This document shows positions 18,634 through 28,263 of a stretch of DNA of 64,000 nucleotides, piece by piece. The position numbers and the translations under genes are program-made. The notes below the pieces were generated by a model. That model did no database searches and was not told where the DNA came from. It saw only the letters and a list, made by a program, of their open reading frames with translations. Numbering within the stretch: the stretch's first letter is position 1; every line of letters begins with the position of its first letter. The stretch comes from Planctomycetota bacterium (GTDB lineage Bacteria; Planctomycetota; Planctomycetia; Pirellulales; Pirellulaceae), in assembly GCA_014238905.1 (NCBI GenBank), contig JABAAE010000001.1, positions 685,467-749,466 of the forward strand. The letters run 5' to 3'.

Positions 18634-19515
18634 ATGTCTTTATCCGATCCCAAGTCCAAAGTTCTTCTCCAGCTTGATCCCGATGAACATGCCAGCGTGT
18701 TTGATTCGGTTGTTGCCATCGACTCCGGAGTCGATCATCTGTTGCGTCACCATTCGGTAAAGGAGTCCGACGTCGAGGATCTGGTGCATGGAGCTATTTT
18801 CACTCGCGGATTGGAGGACCTGAAGAGGACCGCAATTTTTGTAGGGGGGAGTAATGTTGAGGTCGGAGAGAGGATTCTTAAGAAAGTGATCTCCACTTTT
18901 TTTGGTCCGCTGAGTGTTTCGGTGATGTTGGATTCCAATGGTGCCAATACGACCGCTGCGGCGGCGGTGTTGTCAGCCACCCGGCATCGCGATTTACAGG
19001 GTGCAAAAGTTGTTGTTCTGGGCGGGACTGGACCGGTCGGAAGACGGATTTGTGTGCTCGCTGCCAGGCAGGGTGCTAATGTGATGCTGGGTTCGAGGTC
19101 ACAGTCCCGCAGTGCCAATGCTGTCGATACAATCAAGCTGCTCGATTCGAACTGGAATTTGACTCCTTTTGCGACCGGAGACGACGCCTGGTTGGATGAA
19201 ATAAAAGATGCTGACATTTTGATTTCTGCCGGCGCAGCAGGAGTAGAATTGATCTCCAAAAGTCAGCTCGAAAAATTTTCACAATTACGAGTTGCCATCG
19301 ATTTGAATGCTGTTCCCCCGGCTGGCATCGAGGGGGTTGATGTGATGGCAACCGGAAGCAACGTCAACGAGTTGGTGGTTTACGGTGCCATTGGAGTAGG
19401 CGGATTGAAGATGAAAATCCATAAAGCAGCCCTGCGGAAGCTCTTTACCCAAAACAACCAGGTTTTGGATGCCAATGAAATCTACGATATCGGAACCGGT
19501 ATCGTGTCCAAATAA
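18634..19515 (+). CDS. NAD(P)-dependent methylene-tetrahydromethanopterin dehydrogenase (MtdB/MtdC family)
   Basis: This enzyme oxidises methylene-H4MPT to methenyl-H4MPT, the step after Fae. In the 293-aa protein the N-terminal pterin-binding domain (about 1-120) contains HGAIFTRGLEDLKRTAIFVGG and MLDSNGANTTAAAAV. The C-terminal Rossmann domain has VVVLGGTGPVGRR (about 126-138) and an Arg-rich strand end, GSRSQSRS, compatible with NADP. The literature describes a planctomycete-type enzyme, MtdC, distinct from MtdB of methylotrophs; which one this is needs a tree, so I give no symbol. It sits downstream of fae. Confidence 0.9.
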   Translation: MSLSDPKSKVLLQLDPDEHASVFDSVVAIDSGVDHLLRHHSVKESDVEDLVHGAIFTRGLEDLKRTAIFVGGSNVEVGERILKKVISTFFGPLSVSVMLDSNGANTTAAAAVLSATRHRDLQGAKVVVLGGTGPVGRRICVLAARQGANVMLGSRSQSRSANAVDTIKLLDSNWNLTPFATGDDAWLDEIKDADILISAGAAGVELISKSQLEKFSQLRVAIDLNAVPPAGIEGVDVMATGSNVNELVVYGAIGVGGLKMKIHKAALRKLFTQNNQVLDANEIYDIGTGIVSK

Positions 19516-19656
19516 CAGGGCGCCGAGGGTCAATAAGGGACCCAGGATTAGCCAGTTGCGATTAACAAGGGATGTGTGGGATAACGATGGACGTTGTGAG
19601 AAAAAGTGGTCGACAAGGGTCTTCGGCTGCCGATCAAGATCATGTCGCGTCGTTTG

Positions 19657-20997
19657 TTAGACCTCCCAACCTTTGGCGTAATCTTCCTTGATCATTCGCT
19701 GGGCTATTTGGTTGCTTGATTTAAGATTTTTGGAATCCCAATCGAAGACACCGAGCGAACGAAAGGCAACGTTGCCCAGTAACACCGTTTCCGTCATTGG
19801 ACCGGAATAGTCAAAGTGACAGGTCGCCGGTTTACCTCCCTTGCAGGCGTCGATCCATTCTTTATGGAAACCGGGCGAATCCGGGATAAACGGATCCGGA
19901 GTGGTAAAGTCCTGAAAATCATCCTCTGGCAAGAGTGTTCTTTGGTTGAAACCGCATAAGAGCATTCCTTTATCACCGATGAACAAGGTGTTATTGCCTC
20001 TCGCCGGCAAGCCTTTTTCTTTTAGGATTGCCGGACCACCTTTTGCTTGAGACCAGTGGAGTTTTACGGCTGATCGTTTTTCCGTAGCCGGAAATTCCAT
20101 CCATGAAGCCATCGATTTTGGGGTAGTCTTCAAATTGGCGAGACCCCCGCTTCCTCCAACGCGGGTTGGATACTTCAGGTCCAGTGACCAGTAAGGGATG
20201 TCGAGAATGTGGCAGCCGAAGTTCCCAGTTTCACCGGTTCCGTAGTCCCAATAGAATCGCCAGCCGTAGGGGGTCACCGAGGGTTGGTATGCCATGGTTG
20301 CTTTGGCTGGCCCGAGCCACAGATCGTATTTCAGGGTGGATGGGATTGGATTCTCTTTTTTATTTAATTGCGGCAGTCCACGGTCGCTGTCAATCCAACA
20401 GTGTACTTCGGTAACGTTGCCGATGGCGCCCGATTGGATCAGCTCAACAGTCCGGTGCATGTTACCAATGGTGTGCCGCTGAACACCAAGTTGAGTTGCC
20501 AGCTTTTTTTCCCGGGCCAGGTTGGTCAGTTGTCGACACTCCCAGACATTATGAGCCATTGGCTTTTCGAGATAGACATGTTTGCCTTCGGACATTGCCC
20601 GGTGAGCGATGTGGAAATGCGTATGATCTGGAGTGCTGATAACGACACCGTCGATCTTGTTTCCCATTTCGTCAAAAAGCTTGCGGTAATCATAAAACTT
20701 TTTGGCTTTGGAAAATCGGTCGAACGCCTTGCCCGCTCGAACGTCATCGACATCACAAAGCGCAACGATATTTTCTTTGCTAACTCCGCCCAGGTTAGCG
20801 CTTCCACGGCCCCCGATTCCTATCACGGCCAAATTTAGCTTCTCCAACGCAGAGCGAGATTCAAATCCCTCGCTGCTTCCGCCCAACCAAACCCCAGCAG
20901 CCAGGGTTGTGGTACCCAGAAAACCGCGGCGACTCAATGATGGATCAGCCGAAACGCTGGCTGGTTTTGGAGCGTGGGGATTTGGGGGTTGGCTCAT
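19657..20997 (-). CDS. Gfo/Idh/MocA family oxidoreductase, Tat-exported
   Basis: A 446-aa NAD(P)-dependent dehydrogenase of the GFO/IDH/MocA family with a twin-arginine signal (SRRGFLGTTTLAAG, about residues 22-35), as is typical of planctomycete members. The Rossmann strand is LNLAVIGIGGRGSANLG (about 53-69), followed by VALCDVDD, DGVVISTPDHTHFHIAHRA and YLEKPMAHN (catalytic Lys of EKP). The C-terminal alpha/beta domain ends with GNVAFRSLG. Substrates are probably sugars or sugar acids in the periplasm; the actual reaction is unknown. It stands alone. Confidence 0.9.
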   Translation of the reverse strand: MSQPPNPHAPKPASVSADPSLSRRGFLGTTTLAAGVWLGGSSEGFESRSALEKLNLAVIGIGGRGSANLGGVSKENIVALCDVDDVRAGKAFDRFSKAKKFYDYRKLFDEMGNKIDGVVISTPDHTHFHIAHRAMSEGKHVYLEKPMAHNVWECRQLTNLAREKKLATQLGVQRHTIGNMHRTVELIQSGAIGNVTEVHCWIDSDRGLPQLNKKENPIPSTLKYDLWLGPAKATMAYQPSVTPYGWRFYWDYGTGETGNFGCHILDIPYWSLDLKYPTRVGGSGGLANLKTTPKSMASWMEFPATEKRSAVKLHWSQAKGGPAILKEKGLPARGNNTLFIGDKGMLLCGFNQRTLLPEDDFQDFTTPDPFIPDSPGFHKEWIDACKGGKPATCHFDYSGPMTETVLLGNVAFRSLGVFDWDSKNLKSSNQIAQRMIKEDYAKGWEV

Positions 20998-21325
20998 GGT
21001 TTGACTCTATCGATCAGGCAGAAAGGGAAGGCTAACGTGACAAAACGAGGGATTGCCGTAAACTATTTCAGCTTAACAGTTTACATATGAAAATGGGGAA
21101 AAAAAAGGATTGGTTGTTTGACACTCCATGGAGGTCTTCCTAGAATGTCTTGCCCTCGCGGAAACCTGAGGCACAACCCGGCTTTTTTCAACATCAGCCG
21201 GATTGAGGGGGACCGAAGGGAAGATGGATTTAGCGGGATGAATATTCCCGGAGTCGATTTTAGGAACAAGAAGAAAAAAAATTTGACGGTGAGCATCATT
21301 GTGTGGAGCCGTCGGGGAGCTTTCC
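20998..21325. other. Divergent spacer without recognised gene
   Basis: About 330 bases between the oxidoreductase and the DksA-type gene. No convincing ORF, RNA or repeat was seen. GGGGAG lies 7-8 nt before the ATG at 21326. Confidence 0.45.
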
Positions 21326-21706
21326 ATGAAAAAACTCGAGATGAGACCCTTTAAAAAGATCTTGATTGGCTTGCGAGCCCGATTGCAGGGTGATGTTAAT
21401 GCCCTCGCGGACGCTGCGTTAGGATCGACCGCCGAAGCACAGGGAGAGCTGTCAAGTTTGCCCAGTCACTTGGCGGATTTGGGTAGCGATACGTTTGAGC
21501 AGGACAACACGCTTCGATTAATGGACAACGAAGAGGTGGTTCTTGAGCAAATCGAATCTGCACTTGAACGAATTGAAAATGGGATTTATGGTAACTGCAT
21601 CGAATGTGAGGGCCGTATTCCCAAGATGCGTTTGAATGTCATTCCTTATACACCGCTCTGTGTGAAGTGCGCAAATAATCTTGAAGACGACGACAACTGG
21701 AATTAA
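21326..21706 (+). CDS. TraR/DksA family zinc-finger protein
   Basis: A small transcription factor-like protein (126 aa from ATG 21326). An N-terminal helical hairpin (about 1-85) is followed by a four-cysteine zinc finger CIECEGRIPKMRL...PLCVKC (about residues 90-114), the DksA C4 signature. Homologues bind in the RNA polymerase secondary channel or act as general stress factors. The coiled-coil tip of true DksA is not evident, so it is better called a DksA/TraR-type protein. The downstream lspA start overlaps its end by 26 nt, indicating coupled expression. Confidence 0.85.
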   Translation: MKKLEMRPFKKILIGLRARLQGDVNALADAALGSTAEAQGELSSLPSHLADLGSDTFEQDNTLRLMDNEEVVLEQIESALERIENGIYGNCIECEGRIPKMRLNVIPYTPLCVKCANNLEDDDNWN

Positions 21707-22349
21707 CGACGAAAGCGTTCTATTTTCCAAGCCCGTCACACTGGGTCGGGGGGTCGTGTTTTTTGTTATCATGTTCGTCGGAACGGTGGCGGACCTGCTC
21801 ACCAAGCATTTCGTTTTTGGAAAATACTTCAAGGAACGAATCGAACCTGGCCAACCCCCGGAGACCATTTGGTGGATCCAGGAATGGCTGGGGGTGCAGA
21901 CCTCTACTAACCAGGGAGCTCTTTTCGGCATGGGCCAAGGGCTCAGTATGGTTTTTGCCTTGCTTTCGGTAGTGGCATTTTCACTGTTGATCTACCTGCT
22001 TTTCTTTAATCGTTGGGCGAACGACCTGTTCATAACGGTAACGTTTGCCATGATTGCGGCAGGCATCTTCGGTAATCTTTATGATCGGCTGGGGCTGTGG
22101 CATGATGCTTCCATTGCGGCTGAGCATCAGAATGCTGTTCGGGACTGGATTCATTTCAATTGGGAGGGTGGTCCCCGGATCATGAACCCTTGGCCCAATT
22201 TCAACGTTGCGGATATCCAATTGGTCTGTGGTGCAGCGTTACTCTGCATTCATGCCGTTTTTGTGCAGCCAAAAATGGAAAAGACGAAATCGGTGTCAAA
22301 TCAAGGTCTTTCGGATCAGGACCGAGTTGATGGGGCCGAATCGCCATAG
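21681..22349 (+). CDS. lspA: Lipoprotein signal peptidase (signal peptidase II)
   Basis: LspA cleaves the signal peptide of prolipoproteins in the inner membrane, and several lipoproteins are encoded in this window. The 222-aa protein has four membrane helices, a first-helix Asp (VGTVADLLTKHF), the NQGALFGMG motif, and GNLYDRLGL followed by VRDWIHF and FNVADIQLV, which supply the two catalytic Asp residues. It is longer than the usual 160-170 aa because of N- and C-terminal extensions and a long periplasmic insert (GGPRIMNPWP). It starts inside the DksA-type gene. Confidence 0.93.
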   Translation: MKTTTTGINDESVLFSKPVTLGRGVVFFVIMFVGTVADLLTKHFVFGKYFKERIEPGQPPETIWWIQEWLGVQTSTNQGALFGMGQGLSMVFALLSVVAFSLLIYLLFFNRWANDLFITVTFAMIAAGIFGNLYDRLGLWHDASIAAEHQNAVRDWIHFNWEGGPRIMNPWPNFNVADIQLVCGAALLCIHAVFVQPKMEKTKSVSNQGLSDQDRVDGAESP

Positions 22350-22460
22350 CTTTCCGGTAGAGGTTCAGTCGCCGTGGTTGGCCAAGGCAGCCGGCAATCG
22401 TCTGGCTTTGAAGAAAGGTCAGCTAGGCAAAATTCGTCAAAGAAAAAATCGGGAGTAATC

Positions 22461-23261
22461 ATGTCTCAACACCAAGAGCGATTTGAATTCGCCAAGGAAC
22501 TTGCCAGGCGCGGCGGAAAATCGACACTGGATTACTTTCGGTCCAATCGTTACACAGTGGAAAAAAAAACAGACCGCTCCCCGGTCACTATCGCCGACAA
22601 AAACGCTGAACGAATGATGAGGTCAGAAATTGGAAACCGATTTCCCACTGATGCTATCGTGGGAGAGGAGTTTGGCGCGGACCAGGGGGGTTCCGATTAT
22701 CGCTGGATCATTGATCCGATTGACGGTACCAAGTCGTTTATTTGTGGTGTCCCCCTCTATGGGACGATGGTCGGCCTGGAATACCAAAACGTCTGCATTG
22801 CCGGCGCAGTCTTTTTTCCGGCGCTCAATGAAGCGATTTACGCAATGAAGGACGAGGGTTGTTTTCACCAGATTGGTGATCAGCCGGCCGTGGCTGCCAA
22901 GGTATCAAATTGCCAATCGTTTTCAGAAGCGGTCATGGTCACCTCCGAAGTCGAGACATTTGATGATGCAGACTCATCGGAAGTGTATAAGGCGTTGGAA
23001 GCTGGCTCCTATGTGAGTCGCACGTGGGGCGATTGCTACGGCTATATGCTGGTGGCGACCGGACGGGTTGGATTGATGATCGATCCTGTTTTGAGTATCT
23101 GGGATGCCGCCGCGGTCAAACCGATCGTCGAAGAAGCTGGCGGGGTCTTTGTGGATTGGAGTGGACAGCCCAGGATTGACTCAGGCAGCGCAATCGGGTG
23201 TTGCCCTGGAATCTATGACGAGGTGATGGCATTGTTGAAACGGCATCGCTCGCCCAAGTAA
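22461..23261 (+). CDS. Inositol monophosphatase family protein (histidinol-phosphatase-like)
   Basis: A Mg-dependent, Li-sensitive-type phosphatase, 266 aa from ATG 22461 (GGAG 6 nt upstream). Motifs in order: VGEEFGADQGG (metal Glu), WIIDPIDGTKSFICGVPLYG (DPxDGT motif A) and SIWDAAAVKPIVEEAGG (WDxAA motif B). The KSFICGVPLYG form resembles histidinol-phosphatases of the HisN type, so histidinol phosphate is a candidate substrate along with inositol monophosphate. The frame is open 29 codons further upstream, but no ribosome binding site supports that. Confidence 0.87.
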   Translation: MSQHQERFEFAKELARRGGKSTLDYFRSNRYTVEKKTDRSPVTIADKNAERMMRSEIGNRFPTDAIVGEEFGADQGGSDYRWIIDPIDGTKSFICGVPLYGTMVGLEYQNVCIAGAVFFPALNEAIYAMKDEGCFHQIGDQPAVAAKVSNCQSFSEAVMVTSEVETFDDADSSEVYKALEAGSYVSRTWGDCYGYMLVATGRVGLMIDPVLSIWDAAAVKPIVEEAGGVFVDWSGQPRIDSGSAIGCCPGIYDEVMALLKRHRSPK

Positions 23262-23331
23262 ACCCGGACTGAGCGTCGCTTGATTGGCCGCTCAGGAGGC
23301 CGCTGCGAAAAGCGGTTTGATGGATCGAAAT

Positions 23332-23568
23332 TCAGATGCCAAACCAGGTCCAAGCATAGACGATGGTTCCGGTTCCAATCAGTCCAAAACTGACCAATGC
23401 TGTCATCCTGGCAGCCAGCCTGGACCTTTTCTCTTCGGCCTTGGGTTGATAAGCAAACATAAACCAGCCGATCAGGATCAGACCAGCTCCGACGGCGGAG
23501 ATCGCAATTCTAAAAAACTGGAGAAGACTATCCAGTTGAGCTATATCATTTGTCGCTTGGGCCAACAT
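23332..23568 (-). CDS. Small membrane protein, two TM helices
   Basis: A 78-aa protein starting at ATG 23568 (MLAQATNDIAQLD) with AGGAAAG just upstream. Two hydrophobic helices (about 20-42 and 56-76) are separated by a basic loop KAEEKRSRLAAR. The frame extends to 23640 but without a ribosome binding site there. The function is not recognised. It converges on the inositol-phosphatase gene and is divergent from the beta-CASP hydrolase. Confidence 0.6.
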   Translation of the reverse strand: MLAQATNDIAQLDSLLQFFRIAISAVGAGLILIGWFMFAYQPKAEEKRSRLAARMTALVSFGLIGTGTIVYAWTWFGI

Positions 23569-23782
23569 AAACTTTCCTTTTCTGGCACTATCCGCCTGGA
23601 AAGCGGACTTGGTTGGAGGTCGGGATTGAACTAGGCTCATGGCATACGATTCAGCATGCCAATGCTCCTTGTCGTGATGCCATCCGCCCTAATTTTCCAT
23701 GATAGGTGCCTGTATTGCGAGAGGATGCAGCGTTGGAGTCTGTTCATTCTTTGAGTATGCATCTTTTTGAGAGGGACAAACC

Positions 23783-25189
23783 ATGCACGTCCAGTTTTGG
23801 GGAGCCGCCCAAACGGTTACCGGTTCCATGCACATGGTTCATGTCAACGGAAAACAGTTGCTGCTCGATTGCGGCTTGTACCAAGGGCGTCGTAAAGACG
23901 CTTTCGCAAGAAACCGGGACTTTCCGATCGAAGCGGGTGACGTGGATGCTGTGATCCTCTCCCACGCCCATATTGACCATAGCGGAAATCTTCCGACGCT
24001 CTATAAAAATGGATTTCGCAAGTCGATTTTTACAACACATGCTTCCCGTGATTTGGCCGTTCACCTGCTAATGGACGCTGCACATATTCAGGAAATGGAC
24101 GTCAAGTATGTCAATAAAAAACGAAAAAAACAGGGCAAAAATCTGTTTGACCCGCTCTATGTCCAAAAGGATGCTGTCGATGTCATTCGGAGAATTCGCC
24201 CCGTCGGATATCACGAGAGTTTTTCACCCTTTGACGGTGTGAAGGCCCGGTTTCACGATGCCGGGCATATGCTGGGATCGGCGGTCAGCGAAATTGACCT
24301 GGAGGAAAAAGGAAAGAAAACCCGGTTGGTTTTCAGCGGTGACATCGGCAGACCGAATATGCCGATTCTTCGTGATCCCGAAACCGTCGACGGTGCCAAC
24401 TATCTGATCATGGAAGGAACCTATGGAAATCGCCTGCATGATAAAACCGGCGATGCAAAAGCTTTTCTTAAAAAGATCGTCAATGAAACCTTTGAGAAAC
24501 GCGGCAAGCTGATTATTCCCGCGTTTTCAGTGGGGCGAACGCAACAGATTGTCTACTGGCTCGATCAACTGGCAGAAGCGGGCGAATTGGAGCCGATTAA
24601 AGTTTTTGTTGACAGCCCATTGGCCGTCAACGCTACGCAGGTGTTTCGATCTCACGTGGAATGTTATGACCAAGAGATGATCGACCGCATGATGAATGAA
24701 GAAGATCAGGATCCACTTGGATTTCGCAATCTTCATTACATTCGAAAGGTGGCCATGTCAAAAGCATTGAATAATTATGAAGGCCCGGCAGTGATCATCA
24801 GTGCTTCGGGGATGTGTGAGGCAGGTCGTATTCTTCATCACTTGAAAAACAGTATCGGAGATCCCCGTAATACGATTCTATTCTCTGGATTTCAGGCATT
24901 TCATACTCTTGGCCGTCGAATTCTTGACGGTCATAAAGACATCAGGATATTTGGTGAGGAATTAGTAGTTCATGCTGCGGTCCACAATCTCGAAAGCAGT
25001 AGTGGCCACGCAGACCAAGAGGAGCTGGTGACTTGGGCCAAGGAGATTGCCAAAAAGGGCCAACTTAAAGGGGTGGCAATCGTCCACTGCGAAGCGGACA
25101 GTGCGGAAGCCCTCAAAGACAAGCTTGCCGCAGAAAATATCGGGCCGGTGATTATTCCGGAAAGGGGGCAGAAATGGGATCTGCACTAA
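23783..25189 (+). CDS. Beta-CASP metallo-beta-lactamase fold hydrolase (RNase-like)
   Basis: A 468-aa MBL-fold protein with a beta-CASP and an RNA-specificity (RMMBL) domain. Motifs: H61-A-H63-I-D65-H66 binding two zincs, DAGHMLGSAV, FSGDIGRPNMPIL, then the beta-CASP block LIIPAFSVGRTQQIVYWL and VIISASGMCEAGRILHHL, and finally HNLESSSGHADQEEL. The family includes CPSF-like and YSH1-type nucleases, so an RNA endo- or exonuclease role is expected. No operon partner was seen. Confidence 0.9.
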   Translation: MHVQFWGAAQTVTGSMHMVHVNGKQLLLDCGLYQGRRKDAFARNRDFPIEAGDVDAVILSHAHIDHSGNLPTLYKNGFRKSIFTTHASRDLAVHLLMDAAHIQEMDVKYVNKKRKKQGKNLFDPLYVQKDAVDVIRRIRPVGYHESFSPFDGVKARFHDAGHMLGSAVSEIDLEEKGKKTRLVFSGDIGRPNMPILRDPETVDGANYLIMEGTYGNRLHDKTGDAKAFLKKIVNETFEKRGKLIIPAFSVGRTQQIVYWLDQLAEAGELEPIKVFVDSPLAVNATQVFRSHVECYDQEMIDRMMNEEDQDPLGFRNLHYIRKVAMSKALNNYEGPAVIISASGMCEAGRILHHLKNSIGDPRNTILFSGFQAFHTLGRRILDGHKDIRIFGEELVVHAAVHNLESSSGHADQEELVTWAKEIAKKGQLKGVAIVHCEADSAEALKDKLAAENIGPVIIPERGQKWDLH

Positions 25190-25431
25190 AGCAAGTCATA
25201 GATATGTTGGACGGCACCGAAGAGCGAGCTGGTTTGGTGGTCTATGCAGGTAGGCCGTCTTGCCACCGATAGGCTAGAGTGCATCCAGACGGCAATCAGG
25301 GTCCAGAAAAAGCCATTTGTGATCCGGTACTCAAGCCATTATAGAATGCTAGGAAGAATTTTAGCGACTTTTGTCGAGTGCCACCTCTGCCTTTAGAATT
25401 CAGCGACCATCAGATTTTTTTTGAAACGACT

Positions 25432-28263
25432 ATGTCTATAAGACGCTTTTTCATGGACTGGAATCAACCGGGTTTGAACTCGGCGGTTGATTACTTGATT
25501 AATCGGTACCTTGATCGGGCAGCCGATCGGCTAGACCTGGATGGTGTTCTGGTGGTGGTGCCGGGCAGTCGGGCGGGACGTCGACTTTCACAACTATTAT
25601 CGCGCAAAGCGGCGGAATTAGAAGTTGCCCTGTTTTTACCCATCATTCAAACCGTTGGACATCTTCCAGAACATCTTTACCATCCCAAGCGGCCGTTCGC
25701 GAGCGAATTGGTTCAACAGCTTGCCTGGATAGAGGCAATTCAAAAAGAAAAGTCACGTGCTAAAAAGTACTTTCCCAATCTTCCCGATTCCAGAGAAACA
25801 CTGGATTGGATGGAGTTGGCTGCGATGTTGTCCAAGGTTCACCGAGAGCTTGCTGCCGATGGGTTGGATTTTCAGGACGTCGCAAACCATGGCATATCAC
25901 TGAAAGGGTTTTCAGACACGCGTCGTTGGAAGTTCTTAAGTTTACTGCAGCAAAACTATCTTGAAATTCTTGACGAACTGTCGTTGTGGGATTTGCAAAC
26001 CGCGAGGTTATTTGCGATTCGCAACCGGGAATGTCAAAGTGATCGGGAGATCCTTCTTCTAGCAACGGTGGATTTAAACCGGGCGACACGTCAGATCCTG
26101 GATCAGGTTTCCGGCCAGGTGATTGCCTTGATCCAAGCTCCAGAATCGGAGTCACTTGGGTTTGACGAATATGGGTGCTTGATCCCCGGCTATTGGAAAG
26201 ACAGGAAGATTGAGATACCAGACGAACACATCCTGGTCACCGATCAGCCAGAAGATCAGGCGGACGCCGTATTGCATCTTGTCGATCAAACCGGTGGGCG
26301 GTATTCGGCAGATGAACTAGTCGTGGGTGTTCCGGCAGCTGAGGTCGCGCCTTATCTACAACGAAAATTTGCCGGGCTGGGAATTTCAACCAATTGGGCG
26401 GTGGGTCGACCGATTCGGGAAACCAGCCCGTTCAAGCTGTTGGAGGCAATTGCAGCCATAGTAGAAAACGATCGTTATGCCGATATTGCCTCACTGGTTC
26501 GTCATCCGGATGTTGAATCGTGGTTAAACCACGGCGCAATTCAAAAGGTGAATCCAGACGAGGTCATTGGGGAATGTGACTCCTATTACCGAGATCATCT
26601 GGTGCCCACATTCGGGTTCTGGCTGGAAAAAAGTAATCGGCGGCCAAATCTGCATTGGGCTGTTGAGCAGATTACGCAGTTGATTTCACCGATTAGAAAA
26701 AAGCAGGATTGCCTGACCTGTTGGGTGAAACCGTTGATGGAATTGGTGGCGAAAATTTACTCCGGTTTTGAATTGGAATTGGATAATCCATCACATGCCG
26801 GACACATTGCGGCTCTTTCCGAAATTAGGACGACCCTGGAGTCTTTTCTGGACGTGCCTGAACAACTTGATATTCGCACCTCGAGCGTCAATGTTATCCG
26901 GCTCCTGCTTCAAAAAATGGGACAAAAACACGCTAATCCGGCTGCGGACCGAAATGGCATTGATTTGTTGGGCTGGCTGGAACTTCCCCTGGATCTTTCA
27001 CCTGCGGCGATAGTGACTCATTTCAATGAGGGCTCGATCCCGGAGTCGCAAAACTCGGACATGTTCCTGCCGAATCGTCTGCGGAGCACATTGGAATTGA
27101 CCGATAATGAACGGCGATACGCTCGTGATGCCTATGTGCTTTCTACTCTAAACTACTCGAGAGACTACCTTAGGCTAATCGTTGGCAAACGGAATCAGTC
27201 CGGGGATCCATTGAAACCATCACGACTGTTTTTTGCAACTGATCGGGAATCGATTGCCCGCCGTGTGATTCAATTTACCCAGCCGATGACGTTTTTCGAA
27301 TCTGGGTCGGCAGGTCAAAAGACCGAAAGCCAGTCGGAGTTTTACGTTCCCGCCCCAATGACTGAGGGCATTCAAATTGAGTCGATCAGCGTCACTTCAT
27401 TCAGGACTTTTCTGAAATGCCCTTACCGGTTTTACTTGCAGCATGTTCTGCGCCTGGATTCCATAAATGATGAGGATCGCGAGCTCAACGGTATGGTTTT
27501 TGGAAATATTCTACATGACGTCTTTCGAAAATTCGGTGAACACAGGTTGCGGTTCTCCGAAGAGCCTGACGAGATCAATCTCTTCCTGGAGGACGAGCTG
27601 AACACCATTGTCCAACGCGATTATGGAAAGCGGCGTTTGCCAGCGGTCGAAATCCAGATTCAACAGATGCGGCACCGGCTGCGGGGGTTCGCTGAATGGC
27701 AGGCCGAGCGAACCCGGCTGGGCTGGGAAATTCAATTCGTTGAAAAAAAATCACAACACCCCCGAGGTGTCCCTTTTGAATATGGTGGTTCCGAACCCGC
27801 GTATTTAAAAGGAAAAATTGATCGGGTTGACTATCATCCCAAGCGGGATCAATGGCAGATCCTGGACTATAAAACCGGCGACTCAGGTGAGAATCCAGCC
27901 AGAAAACATAAGGAAAAGGGGGCTTGGATTGATCTGCAGCTGCCGCTTTATAAACACATCGCCAAAGAGTTTGAAGTGAGCGGGAACGTCCAAATGGGTT
28001 ACATCGTGGTCCCTAAGGATACGGAGAAAATAACCGAGAGTATCGCAAAATGGTCGGATGAAGAATTAGAAGAGGCCTTCGAGGTCGCTCGAGATTGTTG
28101 CCGTCGAATATTCAACCTGGAATTTTGGAAACCGACTCATCCTGCTCCCCGATCTGTAGGGTCGGAGTTCTCGGCCATTTGCCAGGATGAAGTCTTTGAA
28201 CCTCGCTTGGCGACGCAATACGACAACCGAGGCCAAGAGGGAGAGAGCCATGAATCCGCCTGA
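25432..28263 (+). CDS. AddB-like helicase/nuclease subunit (PD-(D/E)XK exonuclease domain)
   Basis: The B-type subunit of an AddAB/RecBCD-like recombination enzyme (943 aa from ATG 25432). The N-terminal part is a degenerate helicase (LVVVPGSRAGRRLSQLL near residue 40). The C-terminal part has FLKCPYRFYLQHVLRL and the nuclease core with GKIDRVD and QILDYKTG (Asp and Lys of PD-(D/E)XK) near residue 800-830. Classical AddB binds Fe-S through one Cys before and three after the nuclease core; here only the first and a single later Cys are obvious, so a complete cluster is doubtful. A GTG at 25378 is an alternative start. It overlaps the next gene by 14 nt. Confidence 0.82.
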   Translation: MSIRRFFMDWNQPGLNSAVDYLINRYLDRAADRLDLDGVLVVVPGSRAGRRLSQLLSRKAAELEVALFLPIIQTVGHLPEHLYHPKRPFASELVQQLAWIEAIQKEKSRAKKYFPNLPDSRETLDWMELAAMLSKVHRELAADGLDFQDVANHGISLKGFSDTRRWKFLSLLQQNYLEILDELSLWDLQTARLFAIRNRECQSDREILLLATVDLNRATRQILDQVSGQVIALIQAPESESLGFDEYGCLIPGYWKDRKIEIPDEHILVTDQPEDQADAVLHLVDQTGGRYSADELVVGVPAAEVAPYLQRKFAGLGISTNWAVGRPIRETSPFKLLEAIAAIVENDRYADIASLVRHPDVESWLNHGAIQKVNPDEVIGECDSYYRDHLVPTFGFWLEKSNRRPNLHWAVEQITQLISPIRKKQDCLTCWVKPLMELVAKIYSGFELELDNPSHAGHIAALSEIRTTLESFLDVPEQLDIRTSSVNVIRLLLQKMGQKHANPAADRNGIDLLGWLELPLDLSPAAIVTHFNEGSIPESQNSDMFLPNRLRSTLELTDNERRYARDAYVLSTLNYSRDYLRLIVGKRNQSGDPLKPSRLFFATDRESIARRVIQFTQPMTFFESGSAGQKTESQSEFYVPAPMTEGIQIESISVTSFRTFLKCPYRFYLQHVLRLDSINDEDRELNGMVFGNILHDVFRKFGEHRLRFSEEPDEINLFLEDELNTIVQRDYGKRRLPAVEIQIQQMRHRLRGFAEWQAERTRLGWEIQFVEKKSQHPRGVPFEYGGSEPAYLKGKIDRVDYHPKRDQWQILDYKTGDSGENPARKHKEKGAWIDLQLPLYKHIAKEFEVSGNVQMGYIVVPKDTEKITESIAKWSDEELEEAFEVARDCCRRIFNLEFWKPTHPAPRSVGSEFSAICQDEVFEPRLATQYDNRGQEGESHESA

